Shown here: piece after piece, positions 11,527 through 24,354 of the stretch | Layout: each line of letters begins with the position of its first letter | How positions within the stretch are numbered: the first letter of the stretch is position 1 | Source: Edolisoma coerulescens | Taxonomy: Eukaryota; Chordata; Aves; Passeriformes; Campephagidae | Direction of reading: 5' to 3' | Assembly: GCA_013397115.1 (NCBI GenBank) | Contig: VWZW01007171.1 | Span: 1,802,661 to 1,866,660 of the forward strand | DNA: 64,000 nt | The notes under the pieces: generated by a model | Told to the model about the DNA's origin: nothing | The model's database searches: none | What the model saw: only the letters and a program-made list of their open reading frames with translations | Made by a program: the position numbers and the translations under genes

Positions 11527-11810
11527 GGATACTGTGACAGCACAGACTCTTTCCCGTGGGAATTTTTCTCTTCTTCTCCCTGTGTTCTATAAACAAAGAT
11601 AAGGTTTGGATGTTATTGAAACTGTCTCTGGAAAGATGGACAGTTCAACCTGGCCTATCGGCCTAGGGGGAGGTTTTGAATTGACCCAATCCAGAGGAAC
11701 TTTCAAAAGTCTATATAAGTTTTAGAATTAAATAATAAAATCAGAATTCCGCCTCACCCGATTCAGCCTGGTTCTTGCATGTGGCTAGCGGTACCACAGT
11801 GACAGGATAC
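11527..11810 (+). mobile_element. Short solo LTR of an avian endogenous retrovirus (ERVK-like), with 6-bp target duplications
   Basis: The LTR spans 11533 (TGTGACAG) to 11804 (CAGTGACA), 272 bp, with TG...CA ends and a short inverted terminal match TGT[G/C]AC. Perfect 6-bp duplications GGATAC flank it at 11527-11532 and 11805-11810. TATATAA at 11712-11718 and AATAAA at 11734-11739 are spaced as in a compact LTR promoter and polyadenylation region, so the orientation is plus. About 65 bases follow the polyadenylation signal, a suitable R/U5 length. Six-base duplications are typical of class II (alpha/beta-retrovirus-like, ERVK) elements. No internal retroviral sequence is left, so it is a solo LTR. 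Confidence 0.9.
11712..11739 (+). promoter_or_regulatory. TATA box and polyadenylation signal of the 272-bp LTR
   Basis: TATATAA (11712-11718) and AATAAA (11734-11739) lie 15 bases apart inside the LTR. Such an overlap of core promoter and poly(A) signal is common in short LTRs. Both are intact, so residual promoter activity is conceivable, but nothing in the sequence shows that it is used. Confidence 0.7.
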
Positions 11811-12234
11811 CAGTATATGTACAGTAGGCAATGAATATTTAAGCTTCTATAAATTATCCCATTGTTTTAATTGCTCTTGTTGAGAGACAAAACACATGAA
11901 ATGCAAGCTCTCTTTGAACTTAAAGGTGTTTTTTTCAAGAGACCCCAAAGTACCCAAGATTCATGTCCAGTTCTGCTCCCTTATCTTCCAGTTTGGTGTG
12001 ATTTATGGCAAGCACATTCCTACACTAGAAATGATTCATTCCTTGCTATATGCTACTAACCAGTGAGATTCTGCTGATTCCATATTGTGCCTGAATGGTT
12101 ATATTGCAAAATTATTTTTGTCTTTGCCTAAATACCAGTAAAATACCTAATAAGAACTTTTTTGCTATAACAATTTATCTGGTTCGGTACTAAGATTAGA
12201 GCAATACAAATGATAATGTTATGTAACCAGAAAA
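11811..12234. other. Spacer between two LTRs
   Basis: A short plus-strand frame at 11871-12059 has no recognisable domain. No repeats are recognised. Confidence 0.45.
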
Positions 12235-12591
12235 TGTTTTGGATTTGTAATTGTTGATAACAAAGGGATGTTTTAGGTATCGTTGAGCAGTGTTCACACA
12301 GCATCAAGGTCTTTTCTCCTTCTCACACTGCTGACCCCAACTGAATATAAAGCTGGGGAAGAAGGAGAAAGGGGAGATGTTTGGAGTCATTAAATTGGTC
12401 TTCCCAAGTACCCGTAATTTATGATGAAACTCTGTTTGCCTGGAAATGGCTAAACATCATCCTGCTGATAAGAAATAGTGTCAACTCATGTGTTGTCACA
12501 CTTTTACCCTTCTGGTTCTCTCCCCATCCCAGCTGGGGAAAATGGGTGAGAACCCACGTGGTGCTTAGCTGCTTACCAGGGTTAACCCACA
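12235..12591 (+). mobile_element. Degraded LTR of a third endogenous retrovirus type
   Basis: The block order matches a common bird LTR: GTTGATAACAAAGGGATGTTTTAGGTATCG, GAGCAGTGTTCACACAGC, CATCAAGGTCTTTTCTCC, ATATAAAGCTGGGGAAGAAGG, GGTCTTCCCAAGTACCCG, GGAAATGGCTAAACATC, TCTCTCCCCATCCCAGCTGGGG, TGGTGCTTAGCTGC and a final GGTTAACCCACA. Compared with that order, segments are missing between TTCTCACAC and CTGACCCCA and after the GTGTCAACTC region, and the poly(A) signal is not seen, so it has internal deletions. The start was set at TGTTTTGG because the flanks AGAAAA (12229-12234) and AGAAAT (12592-12597) match at five of six bases, a possible decayed duplication; this border is tentative. The family identity is recalled and was not searched. 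Confidence 0.65.
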
Positions 12592-15500
12592 AGAAATAAG
12601 CTCCACATATTGTTCCTTTCCAGAAGGGTGGGTATTTTAGCTCATTGCTGAGTAAAAAAAAAAATTAAATTTGCCAAAGTCCTCGAGTTCATGATTTGTG
12701 AATTACTTGTTCTGAGACCATCATCACACAGTTGTGAGCAAGATACTTGTCATTGTCTGTGTGTTTTAAAAATGTTTAATTAAATTTTAATGTCTGGTGA
12801 TAAACTGTTTTTGCTTTGGTTTACATTTGAAATACATTTGTTTTACAAATGAAATGAAAGTACATTAGTAAATTTCATTTAACAACATGACTCTTCTGAT
12901 GAGACACAATTAACCAATTATTGTTTAATGATGAACTGGTGCTGTTCTCTTAAAAGAACAGCTCTAGTTTACTGAAAAGCTAAAACTCAGAAAATTAATT
13001 TCAAGTTGTTAAAATATGTGCAAACAAATCAGAATTTGAAAACTTTCCATCCTGTCTCCCAAGTTAACAGCTACCATTAGTGCTAAAATCATATTTAGTA
13101 GGACAAAGAAGATCTCTTTAGTCTTTTCACTGGGTTAAAAGGGCAAACTGATACTTCAAATAAAATGGGGTTTTTTGAGATGTCACTATTTCTTACATTT
13201 TTAGTAAGTATTTTTGAATGATTTCCTATTGTAAATAAACAGCTTCACTATGCTAGAACCCTATTTCTGCTTGCTTTTTGTCAGAGCCTTTGATAAATTC
13301 CACAAAGAATGCTGTTCCTGCTGGCAGAGACAGCTACAGATAAAAGACTGTCCACATTGCCTGTAAATCAGTGAATAGGCTGATTTCCTCACTACCCTAA
13401 TTAGTTTTGTGTAATTTGGCATATTGCTTCCTGAAATAATGATTTAATCTAATTAAGATTTTTTTTTTCAAGATATCTTTTAAATGAATTAATTAAGGAA
13501 TTTATCTCCAAAGCCCAGAAATTATTATCACTGAGAATAATGCTGGCACCTTATTTGAGAGTATAATTTTAATTTCCCTGTAAACTGACTCTGCTTCTAA
13601 CCTAAGCACAGCTAAGTGATTAAATGAAAAATACCCCCTGATTTCCCACCTTCCTGGTAATCCCTCCTAGGCAGGTTTGCAGTCCAACAACTTGTGGAAA
13701 TGGGGTGTAATCTTCCCAGTCTTACTAGGATATCTATGTACACTAGTGATATCTATGTGCAAATGAGAGAATTAATGATTATTTGATATTACTGATAAAA
13801 TCATCATTGTAGGGGAAAAAAGAGTAATAAATTACTATTTCTAATCTATAATGATGTGTTGTTAACTGGGCTAGATTGTGCATTTTTGTTGTTTTTCTCA
13901 TTTCTTTGTTTCCCAGTAGACCCATTATGTGGCTTGCAATGACAAAATAATATTTCATAACTTGGATGTATCATCTGTCAATTATAAATCTTTTCTGCCT
14001 ATTAAAGGGAAACCCACTGGCAGAATGAAGAATGATACCTTGCTGAACTCACTGGACAATATGCATTCAGTAACTGCTATCTGTTATTCGAAAAACCTTC
14101 AATGATATGTTGAGGTCAGATTCATCTGACTGGATGAAGAACCAGAGAAGAGTTAATGGTTTTAAAAAATTATTATGTGAGGTGTAAAGTCTCTCTTACT
14201 TAGATATTTGGTCTCAGGTTAAATTTGAATGTACCTGCCTGTATACAAAGACTGTATTCCAGATCCAAAACTCAGCAGATTCAATGGAGGAAAAATTACT
14301 TTTGAAAAACTTTGAATTATGATAAGGAATTGAAGAAGAATTCTGTTTAGAAGTTCAGACTCTTTGTTTTTTAGCCAGGGAACTGAAGAGGCTAATTCTC
14401 TTGAACAAGATGCCTACTTCAGCAAATTAAGGAAGATATACGCTATTTCAACAAAAGAATTTCGGGGTTAATTAATTATTGCAGGATCCTTGAATTAAAG
14501 ACATATCAAAAGAGGAAATGTTATCGGTGCTACTGATTGTAGATTCCATCTGTAAAGGAGAAAGCGGTCTTATGTGAGTAATTTCAGGAGGTGCAGGGAT
14601 CGTGTCCCCAGAGGAGACTTAAGATGAGTTTCAGAAAGTGCAGGAAAACAGAACACTTGTGGTATCCATAAACTCTGAGCTTCAGTACCTACATTGGTGA
14701 CACCAAAGTGTTTGTAACAGAACCAGTGAATGACAACAGTGGACGTCCCTGAAGATGCAGATGAAAATCAGGGCACTGTTTTCATTAGTGATTATTCTGT
14801 TTGCTTTGACCTTTGTCAGAAGGCCCAATTGCAGACTTACAGTCTGCAGTACTGTTCCATTTTACAATGTCATGTTCAATTGCAGTAAATACTAGGTCTA
14901 ATAATGTTAAATCTATGAGAATCTATTAACTTAAATGGTGAAATTATCTCTTTGTTAGACAATAAGTTTGTCTGTATTGTGACTATGCTGATGTGAGGAT
15001 TTGGATTCATCTTTAAAATTATTGTATAATTCTTTCTTCAAAGCATACTGCTAGTTGCATTTTTCAGTAATTTTCAGTCATTATTCTGAAAGGTATGATT
15101 TGCATTTAGCTATCCTCTGAGTATATTTCTAAATATTCACTATAAACTTATTTTTAGAAAGGATATTTTTACAGATGAAGTTAAGTCTCTGAGCCAGTGA
15201 TTAAACTTAAAAAGCATATGAAGATTATTAAATAGGAAAATAACCAATTTTATTAACATAACTATATAACCATTGAAGGATTTTTAGATTCTGCCCTGAC
15301 AGTAGGATATATTTCACTCATTGCCAAAATTAATTAGTACATTTTTGTTGGAACTAATTTACACCAACAAATGATGAACTGGTTTCTGGAAAATTGCTGA
15401 CACCAAAAGCATCTAGTTAAGTACAGTGGAGCAACACTGACTCAGAATCTGTAGCTACTACATTAGTGTAATGAATATAGAGTGGCAGGAGAGTAAAACC

Positions 15501-17900
15501 AGAGAAAAGATAGTTTAATTAAGCAGAAAATTGAAAAACACTCTTTACACACTGAATCACACTGCCAGTTCATCCTTGGGTACGTGCTGTGCTGAATGTT
15601 CACTCACAGATTTTTTTTTAGTACTGCACTCTCAGCTAAAGATGGTTTTGTTAGGGAAAGTGAAGTGCAGTCATCGCAAAAATATGCCAAGTTATAAATC
15701 CCTTTGCTATTCCTATCAAATTTATATCATAAAACTTACTTTCCTCATAAATAAAAGTGATGATAATCACACATATGTCTGCTGAAAGCCATATCTAGTA
15801 TCTAGCTGTGATGGAAATGAACAACAAAAAAACCTCAAAGACCGTTGACTGCCACTGAAACTGTCTTTCCTAAGCCAAAATTTTCAGCACAAAGCAGAGA
15901 AAACTTGCTGTATGAGAAGCACTAACCAGAGGGCGGAAACCTCCTGGATTTTCTTCCTTATACCTCATTGACCCTAATTTCCTGAGTATGAGCCTTCCCT
16001 CCGCTACCTTCGCCATTGGATGCATGAGCCTTTGCAAGTTCATGGATCATCCTCCCACAGCATATTTCTTGTCTCTGTTAAATCCATTTTCTGAAAGGTC
16101 CCTGAAGACAAATTTTATTTTAGTCTGGAGTGAGACCAGCCCAACCTGAAGGGTGAGGCCTAGGACGGCAGTTCTGTGCCTGCACAAGCTCCATTGTGAT
16201 GGGCACGAAGGAAGGTTCTTGTACATTTGAAGTCTCTTGGACCTGATTGGGAAACCAGAAAGACTTAGAGGTTTGCTTTCATATACCACATAGTGGGTTT
16301 AATCACTGAAAAATAGGCTGAAACATTTCAGTATAGTACCTAGTAGATACTTCTGTTAACAGTGAGCAGTAGCCAAATTTTCCTCAGGAAAAATATACTG
16401 TTGAAATTTTATTATTGGATTTATCCTTTTTATCACACAAATCTGCCCACATATTTGAATAAATTGATTTTCCTCCTCCTGGCTGCCTTTGTTAAAGATT
16501 TATGCTAGTTGCTTGTCACTGAAAATAATTGTTTTAAATTAACTTTGGGCTTCTTTTCAAATCAGTAAATAGGGAAAATTAATCTGCAGAAAATATACAT
16601 CTGCTATAGATTGGTTGATTCTACTTCATTTTTAGTCCCTCATTTAAAGAGACCCAATCAAAGTATGCAACTAAATTTCCATGGTTACCAGACCTGCGAG
16701 AAGGCACTCATACGCTTTCATATTAAAAGATACTTGAATTTCAGGGAATATAATCTGAAGATCTCCATGAGAAACTCTCAGAAAGTATATTTAATGAGAA
16801 AAATGGCTAGAGCTTTTCTTGATTACATGCTGATTTTTATAACTAAACCATGGAAACAGTTGCTTTCAATCCTGGTTTTGTTTCATATTTCCTTAATGAA
16901 AAGATATGCTATTGATTTTGTGTGTTTTTAAAGATAATCACTTTTTCTTGCTTTACTTTGAAATATGACAGTTTTTTGGTAGTTTTGTAGGGGATTTGGA
17001 AACTGCTTTGATATTTTGTAAACACTGCTAATCATATAAGTTTTTCTCATAAGTACATATTTTTTAAAAAGTGGAAATCTACATTTAGATTTTTAATCTC
17101 CATACAAACACTTAAATATTTATTCAATGACTCAGTTTTAAGATCTGATTCCTGAAAAGCTTAAAGTACAGCTTATCAGTGCTTTGCTTGCTTCATCTAA
17201 TCCACTCACTCATTCTGGGAAGTCCAAAGCCCTGCAACTCCTTTTCTAAGGAGGAAAAAATAGATGCCTTGATTGCTGGAAATATTAAAATTTAACCATT
17301 TCTTATATTCTATACTTCTGGCTAAATGTCTTAGATGTACAAAACCAATAATGCTCTTATTCAGCATGAGATAGTTTTATTTAAGTTATATCTGAGAAAA
17401 ATACTCAAGCAAAGGATGTACATGCTGAGCAATTGTCAGTCTGCTAACTTTATAACCTCTTTTTTTCAGAAAGGTCTGATTGTTTGGAGAATGGCATTTG
17501 AAATATATAAAGCTGTTTCATTTGGTATACGGTTGTTGGCACATTTTTAATACATACCAGATAGTTATTTCCTTCCATTATCACAAGTGTTCTCTTAATT
17601 TCTAGTGCCACTAAAAATTTCTCATAAGAATGAGCACAGAGATAAATAGCTGGGTTTGAGCCTATATGCCGTATAAAACAAACCAGATTGTAGATGAAAA
17701 GAAGAAAAGACCGGGTTTTATATCATCAGTATTTTAGGAACTGAAAACAAATTCTGAGTGCATAGATAGCTTGATTACTTTCATAGGTAATATTTTTCTT
17801 CTGACTGTTTTATGGTTTGAGGTATGTATTTCAAATTTTACATTTATTTTGAACTTCATATGAGACGAAGACTTTAAACATACTTTGAACACATGTTATC
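12592..17900. other. Long gene-free AT-rich stretch
   Basis: I find no gene, RNA gene or repeat family. The segment about 13260-13620 carries several homeodomain-type TAATTA/ATTAAG sites and few simple repeats, and could be conserved noncoding DNA. Open frames at 15531-15785, 16047-16289 (minus), 16611-16931 and 17335-17550 have low-complexity or unrecognisable translations. Confidence 0.45.
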
Positions 17901-18105
17901 AAGAGGCAACGGGCACAGACTGAAACACAAAATGCTCCATTTGAACATCAGGAAACAGTGGCACAGGTTGCCCAGGAAGGTTGTAGGGTCTCCATTCTTG
18001 GAGATATTTAAAAGACATCTGGACATGGTCCTGGGCAACCTGCTTTAGATAGCCCTGCTTGAGTGATCTCCAAAGGTCCCTTCCAACCCCAGATGTTCTG
18101 TGACT
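17901..18105 (+). mobile_element. CR1 LINE, 3'-end fragment
   Basis: The piece carries the CR1 3' end in sense orientation: GGCAACGGGCACAGACTGAA, CATTTGAACATCAGGAAAC, GGCACAGGTTGCCCAG, GGAGATATTTAAAAGACATC, TGGACATGGTCCTGGGCAAC, and GGTCCCTTCCAACCCCAGATG-like 3' UTR ending in TTCTGTGACTG. It encodes only the extreme C terminus of the reverse-transcriptase ORF and the 3' UTR. Internal bases are missing between the GAAAC and GGCACAGG blocks and before GTGATCTCC. Confidence 0.9.
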
Positions 18106-21100
18106 GGGTTACAGAAAGTCTTGATAAATTTTTATCAAACATTGTCGGATTAGCTTTATGAAAAATTTCAACTGCTTCAAGTTAAAAGTCATAAATGTAT
18201 TGATTCTAATTACAAAGTAGACTGAATTTTATCCATTGTGAATATTAATAGAACAGAGATTTCTTGTTAAGAGATATGTCTGAGAGAACAGTTCATACAA
18301 TGAAAGTATCTGTCTGTAAAAATAATGCTGCTTTTTTGTACAACAATAATGAAACTATGGACATATACCACTGTAGTATTAGACTAAGCTAAGAAAATTT
18401 TATTTCCCCATTACTGTCTATTAAAAATAAGACAGATCTTTCAGGACAATCTACATTACATTTTATGTTGTGTCTCATTGCTGTAATGGTGTGTAGTTCT
18501 GTATGTTAATGATCACAGGTGAAAATCGAGGAAGAAGTATTTTGCTTGAGAGCTCATATTGAAGCTTTATCAAGAACAGAGCTATCTCAATGCTGCAGCA
18601 CAGCAGCCAGTGAGATTCTCCTTGCAGAGTTAAAAAGAACCTACTTGACCTCCTTTGATTACTGGAATTGAAGCAAACCTCACGTCCTTTTCATCTCTGA
18701 GAAACATGGTATTTTGTTCAGGGAGTTTAACTTTCTAAATTGCTTTTAGAGGAAAGACTAGTGAACTGTACTCACAGGAAAGTGAAACTGAGCTAAAACA
18801 TGGTGCAATAAACAAAAAAACAAACAAACAAGCAAACAAAACCCACCAAAACACCAAAGCCCCAAACCTCTGAAAAACTGCAGATGTGGAAACAGAAGAG
18901 GAGAAATGTTGCTGAATACAAAATTGACATGTTCCTGTAATGGGACAGAACATCATGTACAAAGTGAGGTGATTGAATACCCAATTTCTCTGTCAGAATA
19001 TCTTTAAACTAATAAATTACAAAGACAGCAGCTGTTCCACAGTAACGTATTTTCAGCAGAAAGTCACTGGAATAACAGGATATCAAAATAAAAAAAAAAA
19101 TCAAAGATACTTTCTTTTAGCTACCAAAAGGCAAAACAAGAGAGAAGGAACTGAGAATCTGATCTTTCAATTTTATTGTAATTGTTTGTGTACATGGGGC
19201 AACAAGATCTTATACCATTGCTTTGTGATTTATGGAGCATGTCCTGTCCTTCCTTTTGATCTTTTGTGTACAAGGCCAATAGTGAATCAAAAGGGTGTCA
19301 CAATTTTCAGAAAACCAACCAACAAAGAGAAAGTGATGGCCTCTCCTGAAAGAAAGATGATAAGCCAAGCTGATAGCTACAGTATGGGACATTCAATTGT
19401 TCAGAGGCCATGCCCAGGGCAAAAAGGCTTTACAAGTTCAGAATAAAACCCCTTATACAAGTAGAGCTATTTTCTGCTGAGATTTCTTTGCTGACTTCAG
19501 ATAAACTTCCTAAGATCACAAGTTTATGTGTCTGGCTTTCCCAAGTTTGGTCGAGGTAAGCAAAGAGTGATCAGATGATAATACCACACATAACACCTCA
19601 TGTTTCCAGTTTTCCACTCATGTGCTTGAAGATGATAATTTTGGCCTTACTTTTCCATTATGACATCCTGTCAGTTTTTACAAGTTTATTAGACAGCGTA
19701 CTCTCTCTCTCATATACTCTTTTTTCAAGTACTCATAGAAAAACCCTTCTGGGATAACTGTGATTATTGAAAGATACCTCTTCCCTCTGCCCTCTACTTC
19801 AGCCAGGTCTTAACATTGTCATGGGCACTTCTGGAGCTCTATTTACATGGAGAATTGGAAACTGTCATAGTTTTAGGGGTCACCAACATACTGATCATCT
19901 CTCCGTATCTGCACTCTGTATCTGCGAGTTCCCAGGTTTCATCCTGGGATGAAATTCTGTTTACATTTTGTGTTATAAACTTTCAGGTGTACAATCCAAA
20001 AATATGTCAAAGGGTCATAGGAAATTAAATACAATGGTAACAATGTAGTTGCACACAATTTCTTTAGACATAATATAAAATGTTCCCAGGGGTGATCTAG
20101 GTCCTCTTTAAACAGTGCTATTCAAGCATGTTGAAAGAAATTGCTTTCTACCTCAGACAGTTAAGAAGCAAATGGAAATAAGTAAATTTTTACCTTATAA
20201 ATGTCAAGATTTTAAATGCTTTTCTAACACAAAATAAACATTATATAGTAGTAAAGGTAGATATAGCCATAGAACAACTGACAGTCACTAACCACAATTA
20301 CAGCTAGGGTATTTCACAGGTGGTGTGGTTTTCAAGACTGGTAATGACAGTTACCTTGTCAGTTATGTTGAGAAAGACTCCTAATTCATGGTTGTAAGAC
20401 TTGATCTTCCCTTGAAAATTCACTCTTCTTGAATACTAATACCTGCAGTTGAAACCTTGTAATTACAATGCCCTTTCCCTGTTTTATAGTTCTTTAAATG
20501 CTTAGTCTATATAAGTGATCAATCACAACTTCAAGTCACTGGCCAATTAAAGCATAAAGAAAGTGAAAGGAAGTGAAATTTAAATCAGTCCAATAAATAT
20601 ATTTTAAGTGGATTTAAATTCTGGTAGAAGTCTCTGAGGGTGAATTTTTATGCTTCAATTAATTCACCCACTTCCATATAATCCAGAGACAATTTTTGCA
20701 TATAAAGTGGATAACAGTTAATGGGAATGGATATGCAAGCATATGTTCCCTTCCACATACAGATATCCATTTTTCTTTACAAAATGTATGCTCTGTATAC
20801 ACACAGAAAAAGATATATCAGTTTGTATGCATTCCTTTGTAATACTGTAAGGCTTAATAACTTCAGACATGGATTTTTATGAATGTCAAATCAAGAAAAC
20901 TATTTACTAAAAAAGAAACTTTTAAATACAAAAACAAGTTTAAACTGTGCAGCAAATGCATTGTCAGATGGACGTAGTTCTGTTCACTGGAAGGGTACTA
21001 ATGATGTTATGCAAAACTAAAGGGTTGCCTCCATGTGATCTGAGACACTCTAAAGACTTTGACAAACTTCTAGTAAGCTTAGACAATTTTGTCTGTGTTG

Positions 21101-23326
21101 TCAATTGAAATAGGCAACCTTCAGATTTTGTCTCACTCTACTATAGACTATTCTTTTGAAACAGTCTCATTCTTTTGAAGGAATTATGCTACTTCATCAG
21201 CTAGAAAGGAAGGTTGAGCATGCCTGCTCAGATGTTGATGGTTATGATGCCATGATGTCTTTAGGATTATGGTGGAAATGCAGGATGATTAAGGCAAGTG
21301 ACAATGTGCTGCAGAACAAATATTTACTCAGTATACATGTTTTGATTTTTTGAGTTATTAAATCAAGCAGCATGCCTTTGCTCTCCATTTGTTTGTCCGA
21401 CATCATGTCGCATACCATCATTTCTGCCATTCATTTATTTCCCTGTCATCACAAGAATTTTTCCTTGTATATATTTCTTTACAGAAATCATTCTGTTCAA
21501 CAAACATAAAGCCAAAGAATGTTCCAGGTGTTTTAAATAGCCATATTTATTGTCTGATAAAAAATCATCTCCAATGAGCTAGTGCAGTGGTAGCTTCATC
21601 CTCCTTTCTTCTTTCTTTGATAGGTAGTATGCTCTTTCTTAGTGTCTTTCAGCAAGATGTCTCTGTTGCTCTTATCACTGAGAAGGGTCCTTAGTCCTCA
21701 TTTCAGCACTAAACTCAATGACTGTCTACAGCATGTATTCAGTCCACCTCCTGTGGTTGTTCTTCTTTCAAAGAATACAGACTAACCTGTTCTTTGTGAT
21801 GTAAAATGTTGGTTGATTTTTAAATCTGATCACTTTTATAACTCTGGATTAATAGCTTGGCCCAACGCTCACAGGAGCATCTTGACACTGAACCAATGCA
21901 GATACTATATTCTGTGTATTAGCTTCTTACCTTTGTGCTTTTATTGACTAGGGAGAGATAAATGAGACTTTCTAACTGATTCCTTTACTTCGAAATACAA
22001 CTGACATTCAATGCTCACTTTACAGCTTCTGCTTTTTTTGTCGGATATCAGCCTTGGCCCACCTTCTTCCCACCACTGAGTGATCCTCACCCTGGTCAAC
22101 CCCTTGCCTGGTGGGCTGTAATGCTGAGGCTGAGAGATCTTCACACTTCTGACACATGTACTTCAGTTGGACTGAACTGATATTAACTGATATTTTTACA
22201 TCTTGACTCAGAATTCCTTCCTTCTTTTATAAACTCTGTATAACCTCTCTTTACTTGTTACAGGTTCAGATATTAGGCTGAACACTGCTGAAAACCTTCT
22301 TCATTTCAGTGTGAAATTCAGTGAAAATAGTAAGACTACTCAGGGCCAGCTCTTCTGGGATCTAATAGGATCAGAGTGTAGCTCTAGGAAAGATGAGGCA
22401 CATAGATTTCCCTTTGGATTAAAAGAAAGAAATGCAAAGAGAAAGATCTCTTTTAAAGAATATGGGAGCCTGTTGTTTGCTTGGGTTTTAGTGGTTTTTT
22501 TCTGGTTTTCTGTGCTGCAAAATGGCAAAGATCCAATGCAGAGAGAGTTCTCTCAGTGGAAAGCTTGATGAATAAACAATGTTAGGATGTTTAAATATAA
22601 TGGCAGAACCTCAGTACAAGCAGAATAAGACATCCTTTGCAAAGAGGTGTTTGAGGCAAAGTGTACTGATGGCTTTTTAAATTATCATTTGGGCAATAAA
22701 AATATGTGTTTTAATTCATTGAGATTCGGAATTCCTATTAACTAAAACCGGAGTTTTTAAAGAAGGAGAATAAAATGGACAAATCTATTGAATTTCAATG
22801 GGTTTTATTCACTTGACCTACTTTGGAGTCAGATATTTTTTTAAATCATAAACTTTTTTAAAAAGGCATCAAACTTTGAGGTCTTTATGAAAACTTCTGT
22901 TTCTGAATATTTCAACACCACAGAAATATTGTGGGAGAGGAAGGAAGGGAGGAGAGAATAAAGAGGGAGAAAATGTTGTGGGGCTAAAAGGCAAAGGAGT
23001 AAGTACATAGGAGCACCTTTTAAACCATAGATATTTGTCCATGATAAATATTATTGTACTAAAAAATGAACAGCAAACAATGATCTAGCATAGAAGTAAC
23101 CCTGGTAGCATCAAATTGTATGTGTGGAAATCACAATGAGCAGTTTCTCTTTTTATAAGATAAAATAGAACTAGAACTTCATGGACTTAAAATCAAATTA
23201 AACTTTAACCATGAAAAAGAAGATTGAATCATACTAAAATTAACAGCCTTAAAATTTCTTTTAAAATGGGATAGAATAAAAAAATTCTATTAAGATCCGT
23301 ACATTATTTTTTAAAAGTTTCAATTA
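18106..23326. other. Long stretch without recognised gene
   Basis: The largest frame, 157 codons on the plus strand at 18973-19446, has no recognisable domain and a lysine/glutamine-rich low-complexity composition. An (AAAC)n tract lies at 18811-18842. A 9-bp inverted repeat (GGGTGAATT) occurs at 20638-20646 and 20661-20669. The frame 22311-22568 contains one hydrophobic segment, unrecognised. Confidence 0.45.
18811..18842. repeat. (AAAC)n low-complexity tract
   Basis: Repeated AAAC units with one AAGC variant. The minus-strand frames across it (18735-18984) are valine- and phenylalanine-rich by-products. Confidence 0.85.
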
Positions 23327-24300
23327 AATCATTGAATCATAGAATGGTTTGTGTTGGAAGGAACTTTAAAGATCATCTAGTTCCAATGGGGCAGGTCACC
23401 AGGTCACTCAGAGCCCCATCCAGCCTGGCCTTGAACACTTCCTGATGGGGATGGGGAGTCCACAACCTCACTGGGCAACCTGTTCTAGGGTCTCACCACC
23501 CTCACAGTGAAGGTTTCTTCCTAATATCTAATACAAACCTATCTGCATTCAGCTTAAAGCCATTCCCCATTTTTCTATCACTATGAACGCTTGAGAAAAG
23601 TCCCTCTCCAGACTTCTTTTAAGCCCCCTTCGGGAATGGGGAGGCTGTTCTAGGGTCTCCTCAGAGTCTTTTGTTTGCCAGGCTACACAGCCCCAGCTCT
23701 CTCAGCCTGTCTTCATAGGAGAGGTGCTCCAGCTCTGTGATCAACTTAGGGGCCCTCCTCTGGACTCGTTCCAACTGGCCCAGGTCCTTCTTGAGTTGGG
23801 GGCCCCAGAGCTGGAAAAACTGCTCCAGGTGGGGTCTTAACAGAGCAGAGTAGAGGGGCAGCCCTTGACCTGCTGATCACTCCTCTTTTGACGCACATCA
23901 GGATGTGATTGGCCTTCTGGGCTGCAGGAGCACATTGCTGGGTTATTTTGAACTTTTCGTCTACAAACACCCCCAAGTCTTTCTTCCCAGGGCTAGTCTT
24001 GATCCATTCTCCTCTCAGCTTGTACTTGTGCTTGGGATTGTCCTGACCAGGTACAGGACCTTGCACTTGGTCTTGTTGAACGTCATGAAGTTCGCACAGG
24101 CCCACCCATCAAGCCTGCAAAGGTCCCTCTGGTGTCATCCCTTTCCAACGGCCTGTCAACCACACCACACAGCTTGGTGTTGTCAGCCACCTTGCTGAAG
24201 TTCTCTTAATCCCAATGTCCGTGTCACTGACATAAATGTTAAAAAATGCCAGTCCTGATACCGAATCCTGAGGAAAGTCACTCATCACTGCTTTCACTTG
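23327..24300 (-). mobile_element. CR1 LINE, 5'-truncated, reverse-transcriptase end and 3' UTR
   Basis: The left end carries the near-exact complement of the CR1 3' terminus (GAATCATAGAATGG at 23334-23347, then GTTGGAAGGAACTTTAAAG), so the element is on the minus strand. The 3' UTR and last part of ORF2 are well preserved: reading leftward, SKVADNTKLCG, then KTSPGKKDLGVFVDEK, QQCAPAAQKANHIL and VKRGVISRSR. The catalytic motif reads VADNT in place of FADDT (about 24177-24191), so the second Asp is Asn. Frames at 24109-24297 and 23746-24105 are offset, showing frameshifts. This is the best preserved CR1 in the window. It is truncated at 24300, directly against a tandem repeat. Confidence 0.95.
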
Positions 24301-24305
24301 AGCAG

Positions 24306-24354
24306 AAAAATCTAAAATCTAGAATCTAAAATCTAAAAATCTGAAAATCTAAAA
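24306..24354. repeat. Short TCTAAAA-type tandem repeat at the CR1 5' junction
   Basis: Six or seven imperfect copies of a 7-9-base unit (AAATCTAAA, with variants AAATCTAGA and AAATCTGAA) follow directly after the truncated 5' end of the CR1 copy. Confidence 0.8.

Noticed and set aside
14700..14880. Readable plus-strand segment (VPEDADENQGTVF-like) ending near a pyrimidine tract, considered as an old exon
   Set aside because: Stops occur just upstream in the same frame and there is no acceptor at the start of the open part.
18973..19446. 157-codon plus-strand frame
   Set aside because: No recognisable domain, low-complexity lysine/glutamine content, no splice or promoter context; a chance frame in AT-rich DNA is the simplest reading.
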